Shown here piece by piece: positions 34,878-48,204 of a DNA stretch of 64,000 bases (position 1 is its first letter; every line of letters begins with the position of its first letter). The stretch is taken from positions 52,700,001-52,764,000 of the forward strand of contig JBITNC010000001.1 of the NCBI GenBank assembly GCA_050084985.1, in the 5' to 3' direction. Both the position numbers and the translations under genes were made by a program. The DNA comes from Nageia nagi. Its lineage: Eukaryota; Pinophyta. Below the pieces are notes generated by a model that saw only the letters and a program-made list of their open reading frames with translations, had not been told where the DNA came from and ran no database searches.

Positions 34878-37580
34878 ATGGCCGATGATAGGGGAGGAAA
34901 GAAGCTAAAACCTCCAAAGTCAACTGCAAGCAAGAAGGGTTTTGTAAGTATTTATTTATGAATGTGATTTGTTCATTTTTTATTTAATAATATTCACTTA
35001 TAAATTTTAGTGATTTTGTGTCATACCATGTATCATAAATTGAATTTTGATGTTGTGACTCAAGATGCATCGCTATTTAGCATGTCTATGTCAATCTAGA
35101 TAAAACCAATTTTTTGATGCATTAATGGATGCATTGGTTGACTCATTATGTGATGCATTATTTGACTCATTATTTGATGTATTAGTTTATGTATTGAAAT
35201 ATGTCAAATAATGCATCAAGTGATACATGAAATAAAAAAAAGGTACATATCATGCACATGGATCATGGCATGATCCCCTATCAATCTTTGATGCATTCCC
35301 TTTATCGATAATGGATTTTTAATGGTGGGTATGATTCCATTGATTAGTAAATGAAGGATCTTGCCCCTTATAAGGGCAATTTTAGTGATACAAGTCTATA
35401 TTTTTAGTGATACAGGTCTGTAGGAGCTAAAGATAAGTTGAAAAACATAGATAGTAGTGTGTATCTACATTTTATGGTAAACAAAATGTGTGTTGCATGC
35501 TTTAACCACTCATAAAGTTTGGTAGAGGAGGCCCTCAATATTTGGTGGATGCCAATGAAGTTTTTGACTACATGCTCATGGAATATGATAATTTCAGGTT
35601 ATCAAAGACACAACTTTCCTCAATAGGCATTGAAACTATTTCACCAAATGCAATAAACACCAATAGTAGTCTAACCAAACTAATTCACCTTTCCCAGCAT
35701 CCTTAAAGAATGCACCAAATTGAGAGATTTGAAAAAGGGTTTATACATACATTAAATACTCTTTAAAATAAATTTTTTATCAAATATTATGGTTGTGAGT
35801 AACCTGTTAGACATATACACAAAAAATGGAAGCGTAGATAAGATAGATGAATTGTTTGACAAGATGCATGATGCAAACCCTCATTCCTATAATTTTGATG
35901 CATTATTATAATTTTGATGCTATACATGACATTTTATACATCATGTATAATGTTAAATTACTTGACACTTAGAATTCAATATATGATGCAAGAAAATGAC
36001 ACTATACTTGATGCAACAAATGACTCTTTGTTTGATAATACCCTTAGTGTAAATTAATGCATCATGATTTATGCAATTTTGTTTTTTAAATATTGTAAGT
36101 TGATGCATGGTTTGATGAAAAATTGCTTAAATGTAGTAATGATTCATTTCAAAAGAAAATTTAACTTTATTTTTTTAAAATCTTTTTTACAGAGTAAGGC
36201 AATGGCCAAATTATATAAAATGGCCACACAATGGATGGAAAAGGGTGATATTGATAGAGAAATCAATAGACAAATGAGCATTGGGAATTCAAGTATAGGG
36301 CCTACTATTGGTGTAGATCGATCATAATCAACGGGCTCATCACCAGATGGTAACATTATTTGATTTGTTAATTTTGAAAAATTGATTAAAGTTACCTTTT
36401 ATTAATTAAATGTTACATTCAATAAAGATAATCTAAGTAATGTTGTAATTGCATATGAACAATCATTCAATAAGGAGACTATAGTTGCAACATGCAAGGG
36501 CACCAATGACATTGAGATTAATGTGGATGAAAATGATGTTGTTATTAAAGATCAGAATGATAAGAATTTATTTTAAAAAATACATATTTATTTTGGAATA
36601 TATTAATTTACTAATATTATTAAATTTTCTTCAGGGCATTTTTTTATGAAACTCAAGAAACATGCTTTCCACCAGTTTGATCCCACAATAGATCTCGAGT
36701 ATATAATTTTTTATACTTAATTTTATAAATTATAAAGTATACTTATTTTTTTTATAAATTATTATTATTTGTTTACTCAATTTTTTAATTCATTTTCTAA
36801 AAATTTGTATATTTTGCAACAAAACAAAGAGTCATAGATATCTAGAAAAATGAATTTGGTGATGCATGGAATCCAAAATGGGCATTGCAACATATGGGCA
36901 AGAATTTAAATTAGAGGAGAGATAAAATTAGGAATAAAATAAAAAAAAAACTTCGTAAAAATCAATGTAGAGGAGGTAGGCCACCAAATGTTGACAAAAA
37001 GGTGTGGAAGAGCTTGATGAAGAAAGTGGAGGAGGAGGAGGAAACACATAGAGAATCCATTACTGAACCATCACGGTTCAAAAAAATTGCACATGCCCGA
37101 TACAACACATCTTCCATGACATATACCCATTAGTTAGGCAAATCTAGAAAAGTAGGGATCACATCAAGATATATAAGTATATTTAATTATTTATTTAATA
37201 TTTTATGTGTGAATAGTTATATAATTAAAATATTATTTGTTTAAATATGTATTTTGTAGTATGATAAATATGGTAGGTATCCTACAAAAAATGAAATAAA
37301 ATTTGCACTTAAAATGGTTTTCAAGCATTAGTATTAAAGATAGCATCTGAGACTATAATTAATATTTTATTTTATTTTTTAATTAATTATATTATTTTGA
37401 TATTTATGCATAAAAGTTTTAGTTTTGCTTATTTACTATTATTTAGTTGATTATTCTTTGTAGGTTAAGAAGGGTCGATTGGAGGGTGGTTGAGATGAGG
37501 GTGAACAGGAGGGTTGGCAAGTTGCCACAATGGATGAAGATGATGAGGAGTACACTAGGCATGGTCATGATAGTGAATGA
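34878..37580 (+). pseudogene. TnpA/Transposase_24-like second gene of the CACTA element
   Basis: Read rightward. Exon 1 (34878-34943) encodes MADDRGGKKLKPPKSTASKK and ends at a consensus donor (GTAAGT). Exon 2 (36193-36349) follows an acceptor (ttttttacag) and reads SKAMAKLYKMATQWMEKGD; it contains one TAA. An exon at about 36822-37185 reads FGDAWNPKWALQHMGK, a basic stretch, GGRPPNVDKKVWKSLMKK and MTYTH. This resembles the DNA-binding partner protein (Transposase_24/TnpA type) that CACTA elements carry beside Tnp2. The last exon (about 37464-37580) is acidic (MDEDDEEYTRHGHDSE) and ends TGA. Several stops suggest decay. Intron borders other than the first two are my reading. Confidence 0.58.
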
Positions 37581-37879
37581 CCCATTACCATGAATTTGTA
37601 CTTAATGAGACATTTTTTGTCGACTGGGATTATATACATTCATGAGATATTTTTTGTTGATTGGGATTATATACATCTGATTATTAATGTGTTATATTAT
37701 TTATACTTAATATGTTTTAAGTTTGATTTTTATTATTCTTTTTTTTAATGCTTATATGTTTAAAGTTTAATTTCTTTACTTTAATGTATTATTATATTAT
37801 TTGTATGCATTTGAATGTATATATATTATGTTTAATGTATTTTCATTGTATTAAATGTAAAAAAGAAATAATAAATGGT

Positions 37880-38587
37880 AATAATAAATAATTTTTTTTT
37901 TAAATATGATACCTTAAGCATCCAACATTTGACTCCTACCATGATTTGTAATCCATCAAACTATTGACTTCAAATGTGATAAACTTTTTGAATCCAAATG
38001 CATCAAACTCTTAACTCCAAATGTGTTGAAATCTTGATTCCAAATGCATCAAAATCTTCACTCCAAATGTGTCAAACTCTTGAATCCAAATACATCAAAA
38101 TCTTGAATCCAAATGCATCAAACTCTTGACTCCAAATGCATCAAACTCTTAATTCATAATACATTGATCAATTGATGATTTATTTGTTAGAATCTTTACA
38201 CCATGTGCATCAATATCTTGATGATTTACAAGTCAGATTATTGATAATAATTATGTTGATATCTTGACATTTTTTGAGTTGAAATATTGACTACTATTAT
38301 GTTGATGTCTTGACATTTTAGGAGCCACCCTTTTAATTTGTATTACATCTAGACTTTGATATTTTTAAGTTAATGAAACTTATTGTATTTAACATTATAT
38401 GATGATGCAAAATGTGGCCAATAGAAGATGCATTAGTTGATGTTTCATGAAAAAATTATGACACCTAAAATGATGCATTGTTTGACACTCCCCTTAGCAT
38501 GAAGTTAGGTGTCAACTCAATGAAAAAAAATGAATACACTGGTGTTTGATTCATTGGATGATGCAAAAGCTATTAAATGGAGTAGTG
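37880..38587. repeat. Right subterminal repeats and terminal inverted repeat of the CACTA element
   Basis: 37920-38165 has about eight units of aaactcttgactccaaatgc type, about 24-36 bp each. 38170-38480 carries ttgacatttt and gatgcatta words shared with the left end. The last 47 bp form the right inverted repeat, ending ggagtagtg at 38587. Similar gatgcatta-rich patches at 35090-35240 and 35880-36060 lie in introns of the rightward gene. Confidence 0.7.
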
Positions 38588-41500
38588 ATAGTAACTGCTC
38601 ATGCCAATCTACCTAGAAACTATCCCAAGTTTTTAATAAAATGCTTTATATGATTTTATGTAATGCTTCTACTTGACCATTTCCTTGAGGGTTATAAATT
38701 GAATAAAATGTTTGAGCAATGTGAAACTTTATACAAAAGGATTTCATGTATTTACCTTTAAAATTTGGCCCATTATCTATGATCAACCTTTGTGGCACCC
38801 CAAACCTAGTTATGATATTCTCTATCAGCAATGCAATGATCTTATCTTATGGAATTGATTTCATTGGAATGGATTCAACCCATTTTATGGTAAAATCTGT
38901 AGCTATGATAATGAATTTGTGATCTTACCTTGAATGTGGGTTGATAAGCCCAATAAAATCTATTCCCCATGTTGCAAATGACTAGGGTGAAACTATGGAA
39001 TTCAACTCCTGAGTTGGTTATTTCTCTAAATTTGCATGCTTTTGACACTATAAATGGGTTTTAACATGATTCTTGAAATTCTCTTTCATTTAGGCCAATA
39101 GTAACCAATTCGTAAAAGCTTAGTATACAATGCTTTTGCATAAAAATATCCTCCACACAACCCATCATGTGCTTGTTCTAATGTTGATGTTGTTTCATGC
39201 TATTTTAGACATCTCAACAAAGCTCCATCAAATGACCTTCTATATAACACTTCACCAATAATCACATACTTAACAACTATCCTTTTTAATATAGCAATTT
39301 CATTTCTATCAAAATTTGATGGAATTGTTTGATATTTCAAATAATTGTAAATATCAACATACATTTGCTAAGGGTCACTTTTTATGTCAAGGTGACATGT
39401 ATGTACTTTGTCTATGTGATCAAGGTAAGTAGGTGTACCAAGCTTTCAAATCTTAAGGATAGTTTCTTCATCTTCTATTTTGATTGGTTCCAATGAGGTT
39501 GCACTTGCCATCATATTTGCATGCCTATTATTAGCCCTCAAAATATTATGAATAGTGTACCTATTAAACTCATCAAGAAACTTAACAACCACTATCTTAT
39601 ATGGCTTTGAATTTTATCTTTTGTATTTTATATATCATTAACTTGATTTACCATAAGTTGTGAATTACCATATATTTCCAAATCTTTTATATTTAGGGTT
39701 ATAGATGCTTTTAATCCTAAAATTAGATCTTCATACTTTGCCATGTTATTGGTGCACTCAAACCCAAGTTTATAAGCCATATGAATTACCTCATTGGTAG
39801 GTGACACTAAAATAATACCTACCCCCACTCCATAAGAACACTTAAATCCATCAAAATATAGGGTCCAAGTTGTAGGTTCATCCTCCATGTAGCACACAAA
39901 CTTATCTAGGATCATTATCTCTTCACGATCACATTGTTGACAACATTTAGGTAGGTATGCACATCGTTGACAACATGCTTCTTCATCATGTTTATCTGAG
40001 AATTCTTCATGCACCATTATACCATCATTCAAAGGGAATTTTGGTATCAAATATGTAATTACCTATCCTTTCATAGATTTTTGCTTTACCACATTGATAT
40101 CAAATTCTTGCAATAACATCAACCACTTAGCTAATCTGCTTGACAAATGCTACTTTGCTATAAGATATTTCAATGGATTAACTAGGCTAACAACATATGT
40201 AGTGTAATATAAAAGATAATGCCTCAGTTTTTTTGTAGCAAAAATAATACCAAAGCAAAGCTTTTCCATTGGTGTGTATCTACTTTCATAATCAATAAGA
40301 GTTTTGCTAAGGTAGTATATCATTCTTTCCTTATTCTCATAATCTTTCTAACACAACATTGCCCCCAAGGCATACAAAGTGGATGATATATAAAGATAAG
40401 ATGGCTTTGCAAAATCCATAGGCACTAAGATAAGAGGATTTAACAAGTATCATTTAATATCCTCAAATGATTTTTAACATTGTTTATCCCACAAAAACTT
40501 GACATCCTTTTTCAATAAATGAGTAAATGGCCTACATTTATCTCCAAGTTGAGAAATGAACCTTTTTACCAAATTTACCTTTCCTTGAAGGTTCATTAGT
40601 TGCTTGAGATTTCTTGGAGTTGACATACTTACTATGGCTTTTACCTTCTTAGGATTTACCTCAATACCCCTTTTTGAGACCATGAATCCAAACAATTTTC
40701 TTAAAGTAACACCAAAAGCACACTTTTGAGGTTTGAGTCTAAGCTTATACCTTTTTAGGATTTGAAATACCTCTTCAAGGAGCTCTAAATGGTCTTGGCT
40801 TTGCTTTGATTTGACCAAGATGTCATAAATAAATAACTCTATTGATTTATGAATGTGCTCTTGGAATATTGACAACATAGCCCTTTGGTAGGTAGCACAT
40901 GCATTTTCCAATCCAAAAGGCATAACCTCCCAAAAAACATTTTCCCATAGTGTAGTGAAATTAGTCTTATGTTGATCAACCATATTAATTAATATTTGGT
41001 TATATCCCAAAAATCCATCCATAAAATATAAAGTATTATGACTAGCAATACTATCCATAATCATATCAATATTAGGCAATGGAAAATCATCTTTTAGATA
41101 AACATTATTGATATCACGAAAATTAGTGTAAACTCTAATTTCTCCAATAGGTTTAGTGATAGGAATAATATTGGCCATCCATTATGAATAATAAATTGGT
41201 TAATAAACCAAACATTCAAATATTTTTCAATTTCTTTCTTAACCAATAATGCCTTGGAAGGATGCATCTTTCTTGGTTTTTATTTAATTGGCTTAAATCC
41301 ATCTTTAAGTGGTAAGTTATGCATAGCAAATGATGGATTTAAACTAGGCATATCAGTATAAGGCCAAGAAAAATTCTTTTGATTTTCAATAAATTTATTT
41401 TTGTACCTTTCTTTTTGAGGTGTTAGAAGGGATACTCCAACTCTGACTAATCTTTTCTCATCAGTTGTCCCAATATTGACATCTACTAGCTCTTTAATCG

Positions 41501-43063
41501 AGAATGTTAATTCATCATTTTCCTATAATAATGAAGGTAACTCTTCTAATCATTATATGTCACCTATATCATTCTCTCCTTGCTCTACCTAAAATACTTC
41601 ATTAAAATTCACTTCTTATCCAAAATATGCATACTCATTAAGAATGTAACTTATTTTTCATTTTTTGTTGGATTTAGGCAATTCTAAATGTGTCCCCAAG
41701 TATTTTAAAATATCATCATCAATGCTGAAGATATCAAACTCAAGTGGTATAGTATCATCAATAGCATAAGAAAATTCAATCAAATTGCATTCATTTATAA
41801 AATTGATAGGTCCCATTTTTTATTTTGTATTTTGATCACTACCTAATCCATTTGTAGTTTTTTGAGCTCCTAAAGTAGTAGGAAAAGAAGACATTCCTTG
41901 TTTTGATTTACATAAACCCCCTCCTTTATATTTGAAATTTTCTATCATGTAATTGTGAACAAAAGAATATGGAAATGTTTTACTTGTTACATTTTTTGGA
42001 TGATCCTTCTTTGATATCTCTGTATTGGGTGATACCATTGCTACAAAGAAAGATCCCCCATCATCTCCACTGTTTTCATGCTACTGGTAGCATTTAGGTA
42101 GTATAGAATGCCATTGATGACCTTCAAAATAACATTTTGGGTCATATTAAATATTTTATGAATGTGAAAAAATCAAGATTTTCAATTCTATACATTCCCA
42201 TACCTTTTTTTGCAATTTGAACTTATTTGTTTGCATTTACCACTGGTGCACAAATTTTTAAAGGTACAATCTCGTATCTATGAAAAGTCATTATGAAATA
42301 TTCTAAATATACTACATTACATAAGGCATATATTTTGGATCACCAATTACCATATGTACTTCACCCTAGCATTCAAATATTAATCTACCATGTACTGTAG
42401 ATGGTAGTACATCCATGTCATGAAATTGAGTTTCAACTTTTCTGACTCCTATTGTGACCAAATTTATAGCTATCCTAATTGGATTTTTGGATGAATTATC
42501 ATATGCTCTAATTATAAATGTAGCTTTTTCTAAGGGAGGTATCTCTATACCTTTTTGTTGAAGTAATATCAAAAATTTACGAGAACATACATGAACAACT
42601 AATCCATTATCTACCAATGTTCTTTTTATCTCCCATCTATTAATCATAGGTATGATATACAAAGCTAAACATTCAATAATGAATTATTTAATAAGCATTT
42701 TAGATATATAAAATTAGATTATATCACACTCCTTAATAGATATAAGTTTTTTGAAAAAATGGTAGCAAACATAGTGTTTGGGACAATTTGTTTTTTAAAC
42801 AAAGCATATAATATCTCCCTATGTGTTTCATATGTAGAGATGGGATCATACAAACTAATCTTGGTAGAAGTAGTTTTCAATTGTTTAATCATGCTATAAT
42901 TTTTGGAATTAGGTGGGACACTTACTTATTTAGTAGTGATCAGATTTGGAATATGTCTTGGATTCCCCTTTTGTAATCCAGCATAGACTTCTTTATCAAC
43001 TGAAACTATGTTCACTATTACCTCTAGATTTGAATCTTTATGATCAATTTCATATCTCCCTTG
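38588..43063 (-). pseudogene. gypsy pol remnant: protease, reverse transcriptase, RNase H domains, integrase
   Basis: Right to left: 43063-42926 and 42900-42720 hold a linker (SLYDPISTYETHREILYA). 42662-42366 is an aspartic protease (TLVDNGLVVHVCS). 41178-40474 is the RT core: RDINNVYLKDDFPLP, MPFGLENACATYQRAM, then LFIYDILVKSK, where YxDD has become FIYD so one catalytic Asp is lost. 40470-40080 is the native RNase H/connection. 40050-39628 is a second RNase H-like domain (LYFDGFKCSYGVGVGI, NNMAKYEDLI, YGNSQL) in which the expected Glu and Asp read Lys and Asn. 38831-38646 is the integrase core (TRFGVPQRLIIDNGPNF, NGQVEALHK), reaching VDWHEQLL at the CACTA border. Two RNase H domains are typical of the Tat lineage. 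Stops and shifts are frequent. Confidence 0.88.
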
Positions 43064-43512
43064 TGTTGGAATGTATAATTCATTATTGTATTCTTCTATA
43101 TAACCCACTTAACACTTAAAATATCTCTAGATACCTTTAAGTGTTTAGTGAATAAAATATTATGTAACCTTAACCTAACCATGGGGTATAAGGGTAGTTA
43201 AAGGGATGATTTTGCCCTATAAATAGAGGACCTCCCTTCTAGTTTCCTCACTCAAGTTTACACTCAACTTTGTAGTGTTGTTATGCTTTAGGATTGTTAG
43301 GATAAGTAGGAAGAGTTGTAAGATAGGCACTTTATGAATGAGAAAGATCTTAGTTAGTGGATGTACTCTCTTGCATGAGAGGAACCACTTTACATGTGTT
43401 TTAAATTTGTGAGATTGGTTATCATGTTAATGCCTTGAATATTGATGGTTAATAGTGCTTTCAAGTGATCTTAGGAGATTAGGATTTTATTCTTTAATGT
43501 TTAAATCCTTCA
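43064..43512 (+). repeat. 5' LTR of the LARD-like element
   Basis: 449 bp, TGTTGGAATGTATAATTC to ATCCTTCA. It contains a TATA box (ccctataaatagagg near 43218) and the family core ttagttagtggatgtact...gaggaaccacttt. It differs from 50044-50417 by about 30 substitutions in about 350 aligned bases, plus a deletion of about 75 bp near the end of the other copy. Confidence 0.82.
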
Positions 43513-43514
43513 TT

Positions 43515-43526
43515 TGGTATTAGAGC
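43515..43526 (+). promoter_or_regulatory. Primer-binding site of the LARD-like element
   Basis: tggtattagagc two bases after the LTR. It matches the methionine-tRNA primer site TGGTATCAGAGC with one C to T change. Confidence 0.8.
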
Positions 43527-44334
43527 CATCTTGGAGGCTCCTCTTCACCATTCTTGAATGTCTATTCCACTCCTTCCATCTACTTTGGTGAGGCAAAATC
43601 ATCTCGAGGTATAACTATTCTCCTCAATCTTATATTTTTGTAAGCTATTTTGTTTGCAATTATTTTGCTAAAATTTAGCTTTTTGAAATTTTCTTAGCTA
43701 TTTGTTGTTAAGATTAAACTTTAAGCTCATATATTTGTTAAAATAACTTCTTGGTGTAAGAATAGCTTACAAATTAAGATGTTTTTTGAAACCATTTTTA
43801 TTGGTACTAAAGTCCTTTTGTTTAAAGAGATTATCCTTTTTTAATAAAGGTTTAATATGCAATTTTACTTATTGTTATGTTAGTTTCTAACATTATTTAC
43901 TATATTAGTTAATTTTGTAAAGTTTTGCACTTATATTTTAGAAGTTGCAAGTTTTCTTATTTACTTTATAATCTAACTAATTTATATATATGACAATATG
44001 CTAATTTTATGAAAGGTTGCAATTTATTTTACAATTTGAATCTTTACAAAAATTATTTGTTGTAACAAATAAGTGTTACAAACATTTGCAAAATTTAGTT
44101 TTTTTTTCAAAATCTAGCAAATACAAGTTTTACAATTTGAAACATTGTAAAAAATTAAAAAAACTTGAAGGTTATAGAGGTTGTATAGTGTGTTTTATAC
44201 ACAAATTGTTTTGCAATTTAACAAAAATAAAAAATCCTAAAATAGTAGTTATATACAAATGTTTTGTTTTTTACTTTTGTATTTTTATATATAGAAATAT
44301 TATTTTTTTAAACATATTTAAAAAAAAGAATAGA

Positions 44335-44770
44335 AAAAGGGGGGCTACCACTAATGGTGGTGCATCATCCCTAAGGGGACCACCACCCATGGTGGTGCAT
44401 AGGCTATCCCCAAGGGGGGCTACCACTCCTGGTGGTGCATAGGCCATCCCTAAGGGTGGTTGCCATCCATGATGAAGCATAGGCCCCAAGAGGGACCACC
44501 ACACATGGTGGTGCATAAGCCATCCCCAAAGGGGAAGTCACCCATAATGGTATGCATTCGATCCCAAAAGGGAGGTTGCATAAGCCCTCCTAAAGGGGGG
44601 GCTACACCTGCCATCCCAAAGGGAGGTTATGTGAGCCTTAGGGAGGCTACATGAGCTAGTCCAAATGAGGGCTATGCATGCCATCCCAAAGGGAGGAAGT
44701 GAAAGCCTCAAGGAGGTTATGTGAGCCACCTCAAAAGGGGATCACTTCAAGCTTCTAAGGGGCTACCATC
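44335..44770. repeat. GC-rich imperfect tandem repeats inside the LARD-like element
   Basis: About a dozen irregular units of about 30-45 bp combine aaggggggctacca, catggtggtgcataggc and catcccaaagggagg. They stand out sharply from the AT-rich interior. The overlapping open frames on both strands are repeat-driven and unlikely to be genes. Function unknown. Confidence 0.75.
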
Positions 44771-47191
44771 CTCCTCATCATGCCCTATGCAATCCCTCTC
44801 TCCAACCATGACCTCCATTAGGTTGTAGCCTCCACCACTGGTTGTTCTTGACCCTTGTTAGCCTATAATACATCCTCCTCCTTTGTACATGTTAGGGTTA
44901 TTTTTTAAGAGGAAACTTAAGGTTATTTAATCCATGTTTGATCTTGGGTTTGTAGTTGCGAACATCTAATTTTTAATGCCTCATTTTAACTACTTTGTTG
45001 ACCAATTAATTTAATTTTTTTAGTCCATGTTTTCTCCATTTGATTAATACACTTGGTGAACTAGTGCAATTTTTTATTTTTTTTAGAGAGTGGATGGATA
45101 ATAAATGCTTTCTTTAACTCCTCTTATATTTGGTGAGAAGAATAACTTCTTTCTTAAATTATTTACCTCCTATTTATTTGACTAATTATTTTATTCCTTG
45201 CAAAATCAATGATGTCTTAGTAATGAAATTTATTAATACATAGGAGTTTTTATAATTTTTGGAGGTGTTATTTTTTAAATAACAAGGGGGAGAGAAGCAA
45301 ATTTTTTTATGTTATTATTTAGAAAAAAAAATATACTAGGATAAATGCCCATTATCACCCATGCAACTAAAAGGTGTAAAATTTAAATCCCAAGGGGAGA
45401 TATTTATGGAGAGGCAAAGCACTATTTTTTTTTGTGAGCAATATTAAGTAAAATTTATTGCACATATTTATTATTTTTTCAACAAGGAGAGGTAAATCAA
45501 TAATTCTTGTTTATAACTAATATGGAGTAAAATTGATTGCATATATTGATAAAAATGTATTGCGGGTTCATCTTATTATGGCCCACCATTTTGTGTAGTT
45601 TCCATTTGTTGTGGCCCATCAACTATATTCGTCATAATACTTAAGGTGTAGCTCCTTAATAAAGCCACACCTTAAGCTAAAAGTAAAAACATATTTATGT
45701 ATATTCCCTACCTTATGTCTAGTGCATGTGGGATTTCATTTTCTACATAACTATTCATTCAAACAATAAAAAATAAAATGCTTTTTATGAGGACTCTTCT
45801 TTTTGAAGAGAAAAATTAATACCTTTTTAAACATGTATATTTTTATAAAAAATGACATTTTTTTGTTGTTTCCAAACATCTATAGTTTTAGATTAAATAA
45901 ATATTATAACTATACTAACATAACTTGTATTTAAATGATGTTACTATTTTTTTGTAGCAATTATATGGGTATTAAGTATTGTTTTTACTTTAATCCTTTA
46001 AATAAATTATGTTGATAATGCCAAAGTTAATTACTCTAATCCTTAACTTATGCAAGTTAGCTATGTGATATTTAGTTTTATTAGTTTTATACTTGGTAAA
46101 AGTATAACTATGTTTTTTCAAGATTAAAAAACTTAATATTTGCCACCTTGGCACTTCCATTTTAAGAAGTTTATATTCTTGTTTAAGTATTAATGACATA
46201 TCGTAGAGAAATTTGTTATTATGACCACATGCTTATTGATAGATATTGTAGAAAACCATATTACCTTCCATTCAATAGTATTATTGATAATGAATATTTT
46301 TCAACATGTTTATTGATGGATGGACATTTAACTTTTAGTGAATTGATAGACTTGTGGTTTGTAAATATTGACTAATGTATAGTCAAGTTAATATTATGTG
46401 GTATAAGGTTTGAATAGTGGCATAGCCAAGTTTGCATGTTGTGAATTGTGGCATACAATTTATAATTTTTGACTTAATAGCATTATTGATTTATAACTTC
46501 ATTAATGATAACATAATATATCACACCATGGTAGTCTTTTTTTTAGGAGAATATCGAAACTTCATAACTTTATCTATGTGAAAAATGTTCATTGAGTGAT
46601 AAGATATTTTTTGTGCCATCATCATATTGACAATTAATTCACATAGACTTATGTGGTGACCTTATCACTTGCATTAATTATGCTTAAACATATTTTATGT
46701 CATCAATTCTTTTTTTGTATAAATCTATGGTGACCTTCCCACCCGCATTCATAGTGCTTAGACATATGTGATGTGATAAAGATTTTATTTTGGTAAAAAA
46801 TCTATGATAGCCTTACCACGACTTCAATTGAGTTTACTATTCTACACCTACTTACCTCATTCAAATGACTATAAATAAGATCATCATTCGAATGTAAAGA
46901 TATGAATTAGCCATGGGAGGAAGGTATCCAACACGTATTGGTTACAAAGAGTATCCAACATATTTTGGCTATGAAGAGGATTATGTTCCATCTAATCCTC
47001 CACTCAATGTTCCGTCCAAATGCTCCACCTAATCCTTCGATTCATGCTCCTCCTAATCCTCCAATCCCTAGTTAGCTTAATACTTTGTGCTATCTTTGGA
47101 CTAATGCTCTGATTCTTGTTCCTCCAACTATCATTAGGGAAGGATATTCATCTAGAGTTATGGCTAATCCCTCTTCCTTAGAGCATGACAT

Positions 47192-47654
47192 TGTTAGAAT
47201 TTTTAGTGTAATATTTTTCTTTAATATAAATTCACTTAATGCTTAAAGTATCTTTAGATACCTTAAAGTATTAAGGGAATAAAAATAGGAAGGGATTAAA
47301 TATAGAAATATATTTAACCTTTAAAGGGAGGTTAAAGAGTGAGTCTATTATTATAAATAGAGAGTTACCCTCCTCTCATATTGTACAAATTGAAAGTAAT
47401 ATTTTCTATAGGTATAGGATTTGGAGAGAGAGGAGAGATTCTATAAGAGAAGTCCTTGAAAATAAGAATATTTTAGTTAGTGGATGTACTCCTAAGGAGG
47501 GAGGAACCACTTTATATATTATGTTCATTGTGAGATTGGTTTGTGTTATTATGCTATTATGTTGATGTTATGAGTGTCTTCTTGAGATCTTGTTAGATTA
47601 AAAGTTAATTTAGAAAGGGTTAATTTCTTCAAAAATTCAGTATTTACACCAACA
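47192..47654 (+). repeat. LTR-like sequence of the family A group (solo LTR or second 5' LTR)
   Basis: Begins TGTTAGAATTTTTAGTG. It contains ttataaatagagagttaccctcc (TATA region) and the family core tagttagtggatgtactcc..gaggaaccacttta and gtgagattggtt. It could end at ACCAACA (47654, giving TGTT/AACA termini), or about 30 bp earlier, followed by a very decayed primer site (cagtatttacacc). Flanking 5-mers gacat and attat do not match. It is clearly related to, but more diverged than, the LTRs at 43064 and 50044. Confidence 0.6.
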
Positions 47655-48157
47655 ATTATATGCTATCAATCACAAATATGATATGTTTAAAAGGAAGCGA
47701 GAAGTGTACGATAAGGCCTTTGATTTGATCATAGAATAATAAAATAACCTACAAACTAAAAATAACATATTGGTTGAACATTATTCTATTCTCCTTAAGG
47801 AATTAAAATTTCTTAAATGCAATGTTACTCCTCTAAAAAATTCTTAAGTTATTCATAGAATGTTGTGTTAAGTATTATCTACTAGTTGCTATCAGCTATG
47901 AGAAGAAGAATATTTTGAGCAACATATAGTTGCCTTATACTATATAAATAAAATTATTTATAACAAATTCATGCTTAGTAAGTGTTATCTGTATAAACAC
48001 TAAATCCTTTTTTTTCTTACAGTTTGATATGCTAGGAAGTATATTACGATTATAATAGCAGTTATAATAAATCTTTACTTTGTTATAAATGCGTCATACT
48101 ACTATGATAAGTATTCGAAGCCTTAATCTTGTTCATGAAGTTAACCTTATGGGAAAG

Positions 48158-48158
<1 letters not shown>

Positions 48159-48202
<44 letters not shown>
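48159..48202. repeat. (AT)n microsatellite
   Basis: About 21 AT dinucleotides in the LARD interior. Confidence 0.95.

Positions 48203-48204
<2 letters not shown>

Larger units (their letters stand above)
19210..38587. mobile_element. CACTA (En/Spm) DNA transposon, 19.4 kb, with telomere-like arrays inside
   Basis: The left end reads CACTACTATATTTTGG and the right end, read inward on the minus strand, CACTACTCCATTTAATAG. Beyond the perfect 7-bp CACTACT the ends share a further block CATCATCC.ATG. Flanks ACA (19207-19209) and ATA (38588-38590) fit a 3-bp target duplication with one change. The gypsy integrase frame resumes across the two borders (WHEQLL on the right, YALWA on the left). Inside are a broken Tnp2 transposase and a SET-like gene, both leftward, and a TnpA-like gene, rightward. 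About 7.4 kb of repeats lies between the divergent gene blocks. CACTA elements move by cut and paste using a Tnp2-type transposase; this copy is inactive as read. Confidence 0.88.

Noticed and set aside
44017-44729. Several overlapping open frames on both strands around the GC-rich repeats
   Set aside because: They arise from the repeats and differ between strands and frames, with no recognisable domain.
47192-47654. A solo LTR with a target duplication
   Set aside because: The flanking 5-mers (gacat, attat) do not match and the right end is ambiguous, so only LTR-like homology is claimed.
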